A DNA stretch of 64,000 nucleotides from DASPWV01 sp046726375 (GCA_046726375.1 JBKPAJ010000065.1:10454-74453), one strand, 5' to 3'. Shown: positions 35,884 through 45,206, numbered from the stretch's first letter. Numbers and translations: made by a program. The notes: generated by a model from the sequence alone, not told the origin.

Positions 35884-36642
35884 TTAGTGGCTTGTCTGAC
35901 GCCGTCTGCGCCATGTGAGTCGATAGATCGCGTAGACGCCAGGAATCATCGGGAGCACAGCTGTGTACAGTCCAGGAAAGTAGTAGGTCCCTGTCGCCCC
36001 GACCCAATAGTTCGGCATGTCGCCGACCAGTCGCCCGTTCGACACGTAGGCGCTGATGTTCGTCGTCACCGTGGGACTCAACGCCGGCGTCAGCAGCGGG
36101 AAGATGAAGTGCGTGAATTCAGCGACGCCCGGGCCTATGAAGATGAACCACGCCATGAACCCCGCGATTGGGATCCGGTAATACAATCCGATCGCGGTTA
36201 ATGCGTACAGCGACGGCCCAAGAAACGCGAAGATCAGCAGGAACGACCGCTCGGTCCATGAGATGTCGAACAGTCGACTCATTGCCGGTCCGAATCCCGT
36301 CAGGTATTCCTCGGCCATATGCACGTCGAGCGCCGCGACCGTCAGAAGGAACAACGGCAGAATCGCCGACGGATCCGTCGGCGATCGCAAGTACGTGTGC
36401 CACCAGATAGCCAGGGCGATCAGGCCCGACCCTCCGACGATGACGACGGGCGGCAATCCGATATTGACGAAGCCGGCCCACATCGCGAGGAGCACGAACG
36501 CCACGGCACCCACGGTGTTCAAGACGCGTGTCCGAGGTCGTGTCTCGCGCTGGGTGCGGTAGTCACTCGGCTCTACCTGGACGGCGCCTCGTGCGGGAGA
36601 ACTCACGGTTAGCGGCTCGCGCTCTTGCAGGTGCGTTGTCAT
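35884..36642 (-). CDS. Integral membrane protein, HXXEE-like
   Basis: 252 residues on the minus strand with a hydrophilic 40-residue start and about six or seven membrane helices. The segment VHMAEEYLTGF near 108 carries an H-x-x-E-E motif, and EFTHFIF near 175 and WVGATGTYYFPGLYTA near 215 hold further conserved polar residues within helices. That arrangement resembles the HXXEE family of membrane proteins, thought to be metal-dependent enzymes of unknown reaction. The family call is tentative. Confidence 0.6.
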   Translation of the reverse strand: MTTHLQEREPLTVSSPARGAVQVEPSDYRTQRETRPRTRVLNTVGAVAFVLLAMWAGFVNIGLPPVVIVGGSGLIALAIWWHTYLRSPTDPSAILPLFLLTVAALDVHMAEEYLTGFGPAMSRLFDISWTERSFLLIFAFLGPSLYALTAIGLYYRIPIAGFMAWFIFIGPGVAEFTHFIFPLLTPALSPTVTTNISAYVSNGRLVGDMPNYWVGATGTYYFPGLYTAVLPMIPGVYAIYRLTWRRRRQTSH

Positions 36643-36796
36643 CTCCCTCGTCCTTTCCCGAGAAATGTGGGAGTTCCCCTCAGGACTTCACCATGCGTCA
36701 GAGCAAAGCGAGCGCCACACGCGCGCGCGAGGCATTGGGCGGTCAATCCGTGCGGCCTGCGTTCAGGAGCGTGTGCACGCGTGATCACTGTGCACC

Positions 36797-36827
<31 letters not shown>

Positions 36828-36949
36828 TTCGAGCGGGAAGATAAGCGCGCCGGCTCGCTGACAGCCCTCGCCGCGTGGTTTCCCGCGGTCCTTCTCTTGC
36901 GTGCTCGATGTGACCGACTACCGCTTCCGCTGAGCACACCGCCTGAGGA

Positions 36950-37330
36950 CCGGGATATGGACCTGATCTTCCCGTGCGCGAGCACAGGTTCCCGCTCGAA
37001 TTCGTGGAAATCCCCGTTCGAGACTTCCACGCTACCAGCCCTCCGCCTGTCTCATCGGGCAGGGGGGCGCCGACGCTGCTGATCATCGGTGACGGAGATA
37101 CCGGACGCGAGGACGTATTTCATCTGATCGGGGTGGGCGCCTGGCAACGTGGATGCACCACCGTCATGGTCGACCTCCCAGGGCACAGATCGACCCCGCT
37201 CCGGCGGACTGCACTTTGCGACCGAGACCGAACGACCGATCAGCCCAATCGTTTTAGCGGGCGATCGTCCGCAGCTCAACCGACACTTGCTCGGCCGGGC
37301 ATGGTCTCCGAGTTACGTCAAACGGTGGGC
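36950..37330 (+). pseudogene. Alpha/beta hydrolase (acylaminoacyl-peptidase-like) remnant
   Basis: From about 36985 the plus strand reads PLEFVEIPVRDFHATSPPPV, then APTLLIIGDGDTGREDVFHL, GVGAWQRG and TTVMVDLPGH, after which a shift near 37185 gives GGLHFATETERPIS. This is the early half of hydrolases in which a beta sheet precedes an IIGGGD oxyanion segment and VDLPGHG. The nucleophile and remaining domain are not recognisable. The stretch 37331-37660 shows no defensible gene. Confidence 0.55.
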
Positions 37331-37659
37331 GCCGGTCGCCTTCGGCGTTCGCACTTCCGGCGCCACTCAGGCGGGAACACTCGAAGGATCGGACTGAGCA
37401 TCAATGCGCAGTGCGTATGCGCCCAGGCTCACGCCTGACACATGCCGCCGAGCCCGTCTGCGACGCGCAGCGAGGCTGCCCAGATTTTCGCCACGAGCCA
37501 ATGTCGGAAACGTGGCGTGCCTGTTGCCTCGCCGTGAATCAACCGTAGGAGAGGTCGCCAGTGCAACCACCCGGCGTAGCCGGCTCGCGCGCGGAGCGAC
37601 GCGCCGCTCGGCGTGTTGGTGTTCCCCTGATCATAGGTGCGTCGCTCCGAACGGTTTCG

Positions 37660-38110
37660 TCGGGTGGATGCGACGACCCCAAGGAGAAGCGCAAGCACGT
37701 GATGCCAGTCGGCGCCGACGAGTCCCGAGCGCATGAAGCAGATGCGTGCGCGCTCATGGAGAAAGTGACGGAACCGCCCGCCTCGCTCACCATCAGCGAA
37801 GGCGAGGGGACCGTCACGTTCACCGAACCGGACGGCCGCTCGCGCACGTATCGCACGGATGGCCGCAAGGAGACGCATCAGGCCCGCGAACGCGACCGTC
37901 GAGACGCGCACGCGCTGAAAAGAAGGTGGCCTGGTCATCGAATCCGAACTCGGCGGCCTGAAGGCCGTCCATGCCTACCGCCGTCTCCGCCGATCCGCGC
38001 CAGCTCGTCGTTCTCCTGAAAATAGAGGGCGGGCGCGGCGTCGGCAGCGCCAACCGCCGCGCGCCGTCTACGACGACACGACCGCAGCCGCCCAGTCGCG
38101 GTGGGCCGAT
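37660..38110 (+). pseudogene. Conserved hypothetical secreted-type protein, multiple frameshifts
   Basis: Pieces in different frames fit one small protein: PPASLTISEGEGTVTFTEPD and GRSRTYRTDGRK (37770-37870), ATVETRTR-like sequence near 37895, GGLVIESELGGLKAVHAY (37925-37980), then SADPRQLVVLLKIEGGRG (37985-38035) and RAVYDDTTAAAQS near 38090. The pattern TVTFT.PDGR.RTY.TDG recurs in acidobacterial exported proteins of unknown role. At least three shifts, so it is clearly dead. Confidence 0.5.
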
Positions 38111-38595
38111 CAGGCTGACGCGGGCGCAGCCGCCGCGGCCTCGGCGGCGCCTGGCTGATACGAGCCTACCTCCGCGCGGAACGGGATCGCGAGGCGGTTC
38201 CAGCCGTTGATGGCGATGACGGCGAGCGTCAGGCCGACCAGCTCCGCTTCGGTGAAGTGCTCACGCGTGCGGGCGTAGAGCTCGTCCGGGACGTGGTGGG
38301 ACGCGATCAGCGTCAGCGTCTCGGCCCACTCCAGCGCGGCACGCTCGCGGGGCGTGTAGAACGGCGTCTCCTGCCACGCCGACAAGCCGTACAGGCGCTG
38401 CTCGGTCTCGCCTTCCGCACGCGCATCCTTCGTGTGCATGTCGACGCAATACGCGCAGCCGTTGATCTGCGACACGCGCGTTTTGATCAGGTGCAGCAGC
38501 TTCCGCTCGATGCCGCGCTCGCGCGCGATCCGCTCTAAGCCATACATGGCCTTCAAAGCATCGGGGTACCTCGTCACGTCGATTCGTGTTGCCAT
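38110..38595 (-). CDS. Carboxymuconolactone decarboxylase/AhpD-like protein
   Basis: 161 residues. The redox motif NGCAYCVDMHTKDAR (about 45-60) has the CxxC plus His of AhpD-type alkylhydroperoxidases, and LHLIKTRVSQINGC is the helix before it. LTLAVIAINGWNRLAIPF near 125 is the conserved second helix. Members without the decarboxylase partner usually reduce peroxides or act in stress defence. A weaker ECF41-like box (TGTCACG-N15-CGTC, 38677-38652 on the minus strand) lies upstream; see the rejected list. Confidence 0.88.
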   Translation of the reverse strand: MATRIDVTRYPDALKAMYGLERIARERGIERKLLHLIKTRVSQINGCAYCVDMHTKDARAEGETEQRLYGLSAWQETPFYTPRERAALEWAETLTLIASHHVPDELYARTREHFTEAELVGLTLAVIAINGWNRLAIPFRAEVGSYQPGAAEAAAAAPASA

Positions 38596-38739
38596 GATGA
38601 TGAGTCCTCCGCTCAGCGGCCGGGCGTCGTGCCCGGCGGCCTACCCAACAAGACGAGCGTGTGATGCTGGCGTGACAACCGCTGCAGGCGACGCCCGCGA
38701 CACACGTCGATTCAGCATCGATCCGAGATCCGGCACGCA

Positions 38740-38850
38740 TCAATCATGCCGGCCTGGGGCTACACGGATCCGCACTCCGCTGTAGTGCTGCAGGCACCAC
38801 ATCGCGTTCCGGAGATCGGGAAAGCGTCGGCCATCGATTCGCGGTTCCAT
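38740..38850 (-). CDS. Possible 36-residue protein
   Basis: ATG 38850 preceded by AGAAAGGAAG eleven bases upstream opens a 36-codon frame ending at 38740 (MEPRIDGRRFPDLRNAMWCL at the start). The ribosome site is better than expected by chance, but no family is recognised and it may be the start of a truncated gene. The rest of 38596-39042 shows nothing I can support. Confidence 0.25.
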   Translation of the reverse strand: MEPRIDGRRFPDLRNAMWCLQHYSGVRIRVAPGRHD

Positions 38851-39042
38851 GACCACTTCCTTTCTGGTGGGCGACGAGTGGCGAGTGCTCAACCGTCGTC
38901 ATTTCGATTGAACAGGATGATCAATGGTCAGTGCAAGACGTCATCAATCTTGCCAGGGACGCGGCCGCACTTCCCGAAGCACGATAGAGTCGCGTGACTT
39001 GACCGGTGAGGTTGGCTTCGACGCGAGTACGATCAACCTTTA

Positions 39043-39420
39043 TCATGGCGATCCTTCTCCGAAACGCTCACCGATTCCACTTTCGATGTTCACTCGCTTC
39101 TGCTCGAGCATATGCTTTCGGGCCTTTGCGAATTCCCGCACCAGCTCCGCCCCACGCGATCTGGCGTAGCGCAGCAGAAACTTGAGGTTTCGTGCTTTGC
39201 CGGTCTGAGTGTTGTTGAACGACGCGATTTCCCAGCCGCTGTCTCGTTGATCACGACCATCGTCATCAGGCCGTTAGGCGCGACATCGGTTTCCGTCTCT
39301 CCAGCGAAGAGAACGGCTCCGCTCGCGTGGACAAGGACCACATCCGACGTCAGCGCCTGCAGTTCCATGGTGTAGCGGCGACCGACGCGCGTGTTTTTGA
39401 AGAATGTGTCGAAGATCTTT
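39043..39420 (-). pseudogene. SgcJ/EcaC-like (NTF2-fold) remnant, truncated and frameshifted
   Basis: On the minus strand FFKNTRVGRRYTMELQALTS and VVLVHASGAVLFAGETETD match the C-terminal strands of SgcJ/EcaC-type NTF2 proteins. After a shift near 39240 the next frame gives GWEIASFNNTQTGKARNLKF and ends at TGA 39043-39045. The first half of the domain is missing; the fragment abuts the methyltransferase stop directly. Confidence 0.6.
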
Positions 39421-40082
39421 CAGGTTGTTTTCGTCATCCACAGCTCGCAGCCGATGCCGTTGACCGCGATGTCGCCACGGCCGAACCGACTGCGTTTGGC
39501 CATCTCGGCAAGTTGTTCGTGCGTGTACGCGAGCTTCAGCAGCATGAACCGGAACGTCCACCGCGTCAGATGCTCGTTCAATCGAGACAGGTGCATGTTG
39601 CGCACCTCCGCATCGATCTCCTCGGGTGTGGCGTTCTTCCTCAAGTCGAAGATGGACGCTTGCCCTCCCGGTCTCAGGACGCGGTGCATTTCGTTAATCG
39701 CGCCCAGCGGATCGGTGAAGTTCTTGAACGCCGCCACGCAGACCGCATAATCGAACCACGCGTCTGCGAACGGCAGGTGTGCAGCATCTCCGTGCCGCAC
39801 GTCGACGGATACACCCGCACGGATGGCGTTTTCCTGGGCGATGCGTACGAATGACTTGCTGATGTCCAGCGTGGTGACCGAATACCCACGCTTGGCGAGC
39901 TCGATGGCAAGGTAGCCGGGTCCGGGTGCGACCTCGAGCACGCGTGCGCCCGATGACAATCGTCGCGCCACGAGCGTGGCCGTGTCCTCGAAGCGCCTTC
40001 GTTCCCGACCAGTGTTGCGCGTGTACCACGTCGCAATGACACCCTCCATCGGCAGCCCTTTGTAGGCCTTTGCCGTCTTCAC
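39420..40082 (-). CDS. SAM-dependent methyltransferase
   Basis: 220 residues from GTG 40082, chosen because AGAGGAGGT lies just upstream. Motif I RVLEVAPGPGYLAIELA (about 47-63), the acidic turn TLDISKSFV (about 70), the post-I region DVRHGDAAHLPFAD (about 92) and motif III VLRPGGQASIFDLRK (about 135) are clear. The gene is divergent from TetR, with an inverted-repeat operator between them. The C-terminus GIGCELWMTKTT may be slightly altered where the remnant at 39420 joins. Substrate unknown. Confidence 0.88.
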   Translation of the reverse strand: MKTAKAYKGLPMEGVIATWYTRNTGRERRRFEDTATLVARRLSSGARVLEVAPGPGYLAIELAKRGYSVTTLDISKSFVRIAQENAIRAGVSVDVRHGDAAHLPFADAWFDYAVCVAAFKNFTDPLGAINEMHRVLRPGGQASIFDLRKNATPEEIDAEVRNMHLSRLNEHLTRWTFRFMLLKLAYTHEQLAEMAKRSRFGRGDIAVNGIGCELWMTKTT

Positions 40083-40100
40083 ACGGACCTCCTCTTGTAT

Positions 40101-40134
40101 TAACAATGGTCGCTAATTAGCTAACATTGTTAGC
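40101..40134. promoter_or_regulatory. TetR operator between divergent genes
   Basis: TAACAATG (40101-40108) and CATTGTTA (40125-40132) form an inverted repeat around GCTAATTAGC (40112-40121). A second perfect palindrome GCTAACA-T-TGTTAGC covers 40120-40134. The site is AT-rich in a GC-rich region and sits between the methyltransferase start (40082, minus) and the TetR start (40178, plus), the classical TetR arrangement. Confidence 0.7.
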
Positions 40135-40177
40135 TTACGGCCAACGGCGTTGTCATGTCAACCGCGAGGTTGCTACG

Positions 40178-40948
40178 ATGGATCCGACTCAATCGATGAC
40201 TCTCGTTCCCCTTCGCAAGACGGAGCGCCGGCGCAAGCGCCGGCCCCTCGATCAGGCTCAGGTCGTTCGCGCGGCGCTTGGGCTGCTTGACGAGGTCGGA
40301 CTCGACGACCTGACCATGCGCCGGTTGGCCGAGCATCTGGGCGTTAAGGCCGCGTCCCTGTACCGACACGTCCACAACAAGAGCGAACTGCTCGCGCTGC
40401 TCGGCGACGAAATCAGCGGCGAGATTCCGGTAGCGCGCGCGTCCGGCAGTTGGCAGGCACAGTTGAAGGAGATGGCGTGGAACGTACGGCGAGGCCTGCT
40501 TGCGCATCGCGACGCCGCGCGGGTCCTGGCGAATTCACCACCAGTCGGACCCCGGCGGCTGAAGCACATCGAGGCCGTGCTACGGATTCTGCGTACGGCA
40601 GGTCTCGCCGATCGGGATGCGGCGCGCGCGGCATATCACCTGAACAACTTCGTGACGGAGTTCGCGGCGGACGAGGCCAGATTTGCGGCCTACGCCTCGG
40701 CGCCCGGGTTCAGCCGCCGCAAGCTTCTCGTCGACGCGCGCAAACACTTCGCGTCGCTATCGAAGGACGAGTACCCGACGATTGTGGCGCTCGCCGATCA
40801 CCTCACGGAAGATGCGCAGGACGAGCTCTTTCAATTCGGCGTAGACATGTGCCTGCGTGGGATCCAGGCGCTTTCCGCGCACGACCTCCAGGCAAGGAGT
40901 GGTCGTGGGTCGTCCGCACGCACGGCCGCCGACACCCAACGTCGGTAA
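40178..40948 (+). CDS. TetR-family transcriptional regulator
   Basis: 256 residues from ATG 40178. The N-terminal helix-turn-helix is LDEVGLDDLTMRRLAEHLGV then ASLYRHVHNKSELLALLGDE. The C-terminal ligand domain (about 80-240) resembles the TetR class-C fold: REGLLAHRDAARVLANSPPV-like helices and FQFGVDMCLRGIQAL near the end. It probably represses the divergent methyltransferase gene and itself through the 40101-40134 palindrome. Inducer unknown. Confidence 0.92.
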   Translation: MDPTQSMTLVPLRKTERRRKRRPLDQAQVVRAALGLLDEVGLDDLTMRRLAEHLGVKAASLYRHVHNKSELLALLGDEISGEIPVARASGSWQAQLKEMAWNVRRGLLAHRDAARVLANSPPVGPRRLKHIEAVLRILRTAGLADRDAARAAYHLNNFVTEFAADEARFAAYASAPGFSRRKLLVDARKHFASLSKDEYPTIVALADHLTEDAQDELFQFGVDMCLRGIQALSAHDLQARSGRGSSARTAADTQRR

Positions 40949-41165
40949 CGGTTGAGCCGGAGTCCTGGAGTGGGACTGCGAACACTGATGCGCCGGTGAT
41001 CGGGATCCGCAGCGTCGCGATACGACTCCTACTCCGTCCAAAGGAATCGACTACCGCGGCGGCGGGACGCCTGCCTGGCGCGGGCGCCCCCGAGTGGCAC
41101 CTCGGGTTCCGCGGCCCGATGTCACGTCATTTGCTGCACGCCGGTGCGCCGAACCGGCACGAGGT

Positions 41166-41277
41166 CAACGACTTGGCAGGAGTCAGCATTGCAGAGAGTT
41201 GTGGGAAATCGCATAATGCGCCACTTGGGCGCAGCGGGTCGCTGGTTCGAATCCAGTCGCCCCGACCACTTTCCGAG
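41166..41277 (+). repeat. tRNA-tail repeat, copy C
   Basis: A 112-base unit nearly identical to copy A but on the plus strand, from AACGACTTGG to TTCCGAG. TGCGCC-ACTTG-GGCGCA forms a hairpin before the T-arm GCTGGTTCGAATCCAGT, acceptor CGCCCCG and ACCA. No 5' half of a tRNA precedes it. It lies 180 bases before the O-methyltransferase gene. Confidence 0.8.
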
Positions 41278-41456
41278 AGTTCGGGGTTCCACCGGGGTTC
41301 CGACGGCAAAAAATTCGGCGCCTGCACAAGCGGACCACTGCCCAAAACCACGACCTTGCCGCCCCTTTCTTGGCAGCAACGCTAAAGAAACCAACTCGTC
41401 TGTTCGGCAATTCGTTGAGGTCGTCATTGCTAGGCGTTCTGTACGAGGAGGAAGGC

Positions 41457-42473
41457 ATGCCGGTTCCACCCGCAGCACACGATGTCGTTGTGGGGCTGAT
41501 GGACGGATACATCCAGACGCAACTGCTGTATGTGGCAGCGCGCCTCCGGCTCGCCGATCTGCTCGCGAGCGGGCCTCAATCGGCTGAGGATTTGGCCGCT
41601 GCGGCAGGTGCTGATGCGTCCGTTCTTCATCGGATTCTGCGTGGCCTCGCGATCAACGGACTCATCAAGGAAGGCCAAGGAGTATTCAGTCTTACCGACG
41701 CGGGCCGCTACTTGCAGTCAGGCAGCGGGGATTCATTGCGAGGAGCCGTTCTCAGCCGTGGCGATCTGTACTATCGCGCCGCCTCAGGGCTGCTGGAGTC
41801 CGCTCAAAATGGAGGTGCCGCATTTCGGCACGTGTACGGAGCCGAGTTTTTCGATCACCTTACCGCCTCGCCGGACAGGCTCGTCGCCTTTCAAGAGTCC
41901 ATGGTGGCTCGCTCTCAACTCGAAGTCGCGGAGGTCCTGCGTGCGTACGACTTCAGCCGGTATCACCATATCGTCGATGTCGGCGGAGGATTCGGGGTGA
42001 CGCTTGCTGCCATTCTGAAGTCATACTCTGATCTCCACGGGACGCTCTTTGATCGTCCCGAAGTGGTGCGAGCGGCGCAGGAACGCCTGCAAGCTGCGGG
42101 CGTTACCGCCCGCTGCAAGGTCGTGGCGGGCGATGCGTTCGACGCGGTGCCGCGTGGTGGAGACCTGTATCTGCTCTCACGCGTCATCCACGACTGGAAC
42201 GACGAGGATGCCGTGCGGATCCTCCGCTCCTGCCGCACTGCGATGAACCATGACGGCGGCCTCGTGCTGGTCGAAGCCGTCATCGCCGACCGCGTATCCG
42301 ATCAGCCCGCGGCGATCCTCATGGACCTTCATATGTTGGTGCTCGGCCTTGGAAAGGAACGCACCGTCGGTGAGTTCAGCGGGTTGCTTGCGCGTGCTGG
42401 CTTCGCGCTGCGACTCGTCATCCCGACGCAAGGGCGCACCGGTGTCGACATTCTCGAAGCGCGTTGCGTGTAG
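41457..42473 (+). CDS. O-methyltransferase (plant/antibiotic OMT family)
   Basis: 338 residues from ATG 41457, with GAGGAGGAAGGC directly upstream. The N-terminal dimerisation winged helix reads ADLLASGPQSAEDLAAAAG and VLHRILRGLAINGL. The SAM domain has VDVGGGFGVTLAAIL (about 195), the acidic LFDRPEVV (about 220), GDAFDAVPRGGDLYLLSRVI and HDWNDEDAVRIL, which is the OMT catalytic His region, then LVLVEAVI. Such enzymes methylate phenolic or polyketide hydroxyls. It sits alone, not near the FAD monooxygenases. Confidence 0.93.
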   Translation: MPVPPAAHDVVVGLMDGYIQTQLLYVAARLRLADLLASGPQSAEDLAAAAGADASVLHRILRGLAINGLIKEGQGVFSLTDAGRYLQSGSGDSLRGAVLSRGDLYYRAASGLLESAQNGGAAFRHVYGAEFFDHLTASPDRLVAFQESMVARSQLEVAEVLRAYDFSRYHHIVDVGGGFGVTLAAILKSYSDLHGTLFDRPEVVRAAQERLQAAGVTARCKVVAGDAFDAVPRGGDLYLLSRVIHDWNDEDAVRILRSCRTAMNHDGGLVLVEAVIADRVSDQPAAILMDLHMLVLGLGKERTVGEFSGLLARAGFALRLVIPTQGRTGVDILEARCV

Positions 42474-42861
42474 TGCCGTGCCAGAATCAAGTGCTCGATC
42501 GCTCGCGGCGACCGGCGCAGTCGGGAGTAATTCGCGATTGTTGCTGAGGTCGAAGCCTTGAGGACTACTACAGTCTTTCTGATGTTCTGATGGGCTCAAC
42601 CGAAAAATCCTGACAGCGCCTGGCTCGAGAACCGACAACAATCCTGCGGTTGTGATGTCAGCGCACTGGTTGACGGGATCGGTAGCGAACGGCGAGACGT
42701 GAATCTACCCCCTCAATTCACTTGGAGTTGATGATCGTGGCATTGAGCCGACCTCAAGATTCGGGCCGAAAGCGGCAGTATTCGAACGTTCAACGCCGTT
42801 GGCGCTGCGAACTGAAGTGAGCTTTGGGGTTAATGAGCCAGGACGTCTATTGCGATCGATC
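42474..42861. other. Gap without a recognisable gene
   Basis: About 390 bases upstream of the M28 peptidase. The peptidase frame is open back to 42799, but the extra 21 residues do not look like protein. No hairpin, repeat or promoter is strong enough to report. Confidence 0.4.
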
Positions 42862-43767
42862 ATGAAACCACCGCTCGCCCTTGTCTTTCTTGTTTTTCTT
42901 CACGGCGCTCAGTCGCCGGCGTCGGAGAACTTTCTCGCCGACTTGCGACGCATGACAGCGGCAGAAACCAACGACGACCGGTTCAACGCGCTGACGGCAA
43001 TGCTTCGCGCGCGGAACCTGACGTACTCAGTTCAGCTCTTCACGCTCGATAAACCAATCCGTCGCGAGCCGCGCACGGAAGGACGCAACGTGATTGTGGC
43101 GATTGGCACCGGCACCGAGTCCATTGTCGTCGGCGCGCACTACGATGCCGTGCGGCTGTCGGATGGCACGTTGAGCCGCGGCGCTGTCGACAATGCCGCG
43201 TCCAGCGTCACTCTCGTGCGTCTGGCCGAGGCGTTGCGTGCGGACGATCTACCGCGGCAGGTAAAGGTGATCTGGTTTGATATGGAGGAACTGGGGCTGA
43301 TTGGATCGCGGCGATATATCGACGCTTACGGGACGGATGGGCTGATTGCGATGCTCAACTTCGACGTGAACGGCTACGGCGACACGGTCCTCTACGGCCC
43401 GTCGGAGCGCGACGAGAGTCGCAACTTGCGCCGCCATCTAATGAGCGTGTGTGCTGCGGAAGCAAGAAGCTGTGTCGCATTCCCGCAGATGCCGCCCGGT
43501 GACGATCGATCCTTCGTCGGCGCAAAAATTCCGACGCTGTCGATCGGCGCCCTTCCGGCGATCGAGGCTCACCAACTGTGGTTGATGATAAACGCTGCGC
43601 AGGACTCCGGCTTAGCGCAGGGGCATACGCCGGCGATTCTCCGCACGATTCACACGTATGAAGACACAACGGCAAAGGTCGACGGCGAGACCATGACCTG
43701 GATGCTGCAGTTTGCACACGCGCTGGTTCGCGAGGTCGCGCGATCGTCTGCCAAGCCAGCCAATTGA
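42862..43767 (+). CDS. Exported M28-family zinc peptidase
   Basis: 301 residues from ATG 42862, giving a signal peptide (PPLALVFLVFLHGAQS). The M28 zinc ligands are readable in order: His in VGAHYDAV (about 94), Asp in RGAVDNAAS (about 113), Glu-Glu in WFDMEELGLIGS (about 141-142), Asp in LNFDVNGYGD (about 172) and the last His in TIHTYEDT (about 268). Family members are aminopeptidases or carboxypeptidases outside the cytoplasm. Slightly shorter than average but apparently complete. Confidence 0.88.
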   Translation: MKPPLALVFLVFLHGAQSPASENFLADLRRMTAAETNDDRFNALTAMLRARNLTYSVQLFTLDKPIRREPRTEGRNVIVAIGTGTESIVVGAHYDAVRLSDGTLSRGAVDNAASSVTLVRLAEALRADDLPRQVKVIWFDMEELGLIGSRRYIDAYGTDGLIAMLNFDVNGYGDTVLYGPSERDESRNLRRHLMSVCAAEARSCVAFPQMPPGDDRSFVGAKIPTLSIGALPAIEAHQLWLMINAAQDSGLAQGHTPAILRTIHTYEDTTAKVDGETMTWMLQFAHALVREVARSSAKPAN

Positions 43768-43948
43768 ATGTCAAGAGCTCGACGAAGGAACTCCCGAACA
43801 CCGCCTTGCGGCTCGTGAGGAGCAGAAATGAGTGCGTCGCACCGTACCGCCCTTCAAAGAACTGAAAGAATCTGACAGCACTCGTTGCCGCCGCCCTGCT
43901 AGATTCGGCACTTAATCGTAGCCGGTGACGCCGCAGCGGGGTTCGACA

Positions 43949-44509
43949 ATGAATCACAGCGTACGAAGCGCGTTTCGACGGTCCTTCCTTGTTGTCCTCA
44001 CGTTGGTCTGCTCGGTGCACGCTCAACGTTCGCCGACCGATTCCACTTCCGACCCGGGAATTGTCCCAACCGGATTCGGCGAAGCCGTAGACCACGACGT
44101 GAGAGCGGTCAGGGTTGCGACCGAGTCGTTTACGGCTCTTGACAACGCGGTTGCCGCCGGTTACGAACGCGAGGTTTCGCAATGCGTCGAAGACCCGCGG
44201 CTGGGCGGTATGGGGTTTCACCACAAGAATCCCGCGCTGCGCGATGTCGACCTCGAAGTCGCCAAACCTGAGATTCTGCTGTACGAGCGCACGGAAGATG
44301 GCCGCTACATACTGACTGGCGTCGAGTACGTTGTCCCGATCTCCGCGTGGTCGCGAAGCGAGTCCCCCATCATCATGGGGCAGACCTTAAAGCGTAGCGA
44401 CAGCCTCGGGATCTGGTATCTGCACGCGTGGAGTCGACCAAGGTTTCCATGCGTACCAGGAGCGATCAGATTCCGTGAGCAGGTTCTGCACTTGCTCGCG
44501 ATGACCTGA
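43949..44509 (+). CDS. Exported hypothetical protein, related to the gene at 59833, altered C-terminus
   Basis: 186 residues from ATG 43949, with a signal peptide (RRSFLVVLTLVCSVHA). The core GMGFHHKNPALRDVDLEVAK then PEILLYERTEDGRYILTGVE matches the minus-strand protein at 59833-60516 (GMGLHYVRQ, EPPILLYERDPAG). The last shared residues are LHAW; after that it reads 20-25 residues that overlap the antisense DUF6226 gene by 123 bases and do not match the relative's WIWKDSPAGVF ending. Probably truncated by the rearrangement that brought DUF6226 here. Confidence 0.65.
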   Translation: MNHSVRSAFRRSFLVVLTLVCSVHAQRSPTDSTSDPGIVPTGFGEAVDHDVRAVRVATESFTALDNAVAAGYEREVSQCVEDPRLGGMGFHHKNPALRDVDLEVAKPEILLYERTEDGRYILTGVEYVVPISAWSRSESPIIMGQTLKRSDSLGIWYLHAWSRPRFPCVPGAIRFREQVLHLLAMT

Positions 44510-45028
44510 CACTGTCGCGTGTTCGCTTCGGTCGGAAGACCAGAACGCCCATTCGGTCGATGCGTCCGTGACTCCGATCTGGATAGCCTCGAAGAAGCGA
44601 CCCTCGATCACACTCGTGACTGTCCACTTGAGGCGGATGACTTCGTCATCGGGGTTCTCGTTGCACGCGTCGCACCCGCAGCCCGGAAAGGTCACCGTGC
44701 ACCAGCGTCCGAAGCGGACCCGAAGGCCAGGAAAGGCCGAGAACGCCACGGCCACAGCCGCGGCCGTGCCATCGCGCGGCGTCAACGTGACAGTCGGCCG
44801 CGCTAACCTGATTCCTCTTTCCACTTCCGGATCGATCCCGTAGCCCTCGCTGCGCTCAACGTCGAAGTCGCGCGCCAACTGCTGCAGCAACTGCGTCGCG
44901 ACGTCATGCAGTACGGCGAACCGCTTGGGATTCGTGACGCGGCCGTACGCTTCGGGAGCACTCGACCCACTGCCATGTGCTGCGGGAGTTGGGTGACGCG
45001 ACCACCCGTCGTCGTTGTCATCGTCCAT
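44387..45028 (-). CDS. DUF6226-like protein
   Basis: 213 residues from ATG 45028 (the earlier in-frame ATG gives a less typical start). It matches the pattern of DUF6226: WSRHPTPAAHGSGSSAPEAY, GRVTNPKRFAVLHDVA, AFPGLRVRFGRW, then the cysteine-rich TFPGCGCDACNENPDDEV and a late YAWKPW. The last 20 residues overlap the convergent gene at 43949. Function unknown. Confidence 0.75.
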   Translation of the reverse strand: MDDDNDDGWSRHPTPAAHGSGSSAPEAYGRVTNPKRFAVLHDVATQLLQQLARDFDVERSEGYGIDPEVERGIRLARPTVTLTPRDGTAAAVAVAFSAFPGLRVRFGRWCTVTFPGCGCDACNENPDDEVIRLKWTVTSVIEGRFFEAIQIGVTDASTEWAFWSSDRSEHATVSGHREQVQNLLTESDRSWYAWKPWSTPRVQIPDPEAVATL

Positions 45029-45206
45029 CGTCGCCGAATCGTCGCCCGTTGCGGCCGGTCGCAATAGACGGACCCGATTGTCCGCCCTCGCCGAGTTGCT
45101 CGGACAATGATCGCATTAATTCAGTTGCCATCGTGAATGTGCTGTCAGCTGCGAACGACCACTGCTGGACGACGCGGGCATCCTGCGGGCTCGAGGAGAG
45201 AGTTTC

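Noticed and set aside
38652..38677. ECF41 promoter for the AhpD-like gene at 38595
   Set aside because: TGTCACG-N15-CGTC deviates in one base and in spacing. ECF41 factors often control CMD genes, so it is worth testing, but all other boxes here have N16.
38886..38990. Possible transposase C-terminus (EQDDQWSVQDVINLARDAAA)
   Set aside because: A superficial likeness to IS256-type endings over about 10 residues only, no upstream transposase, no inverted repeats.
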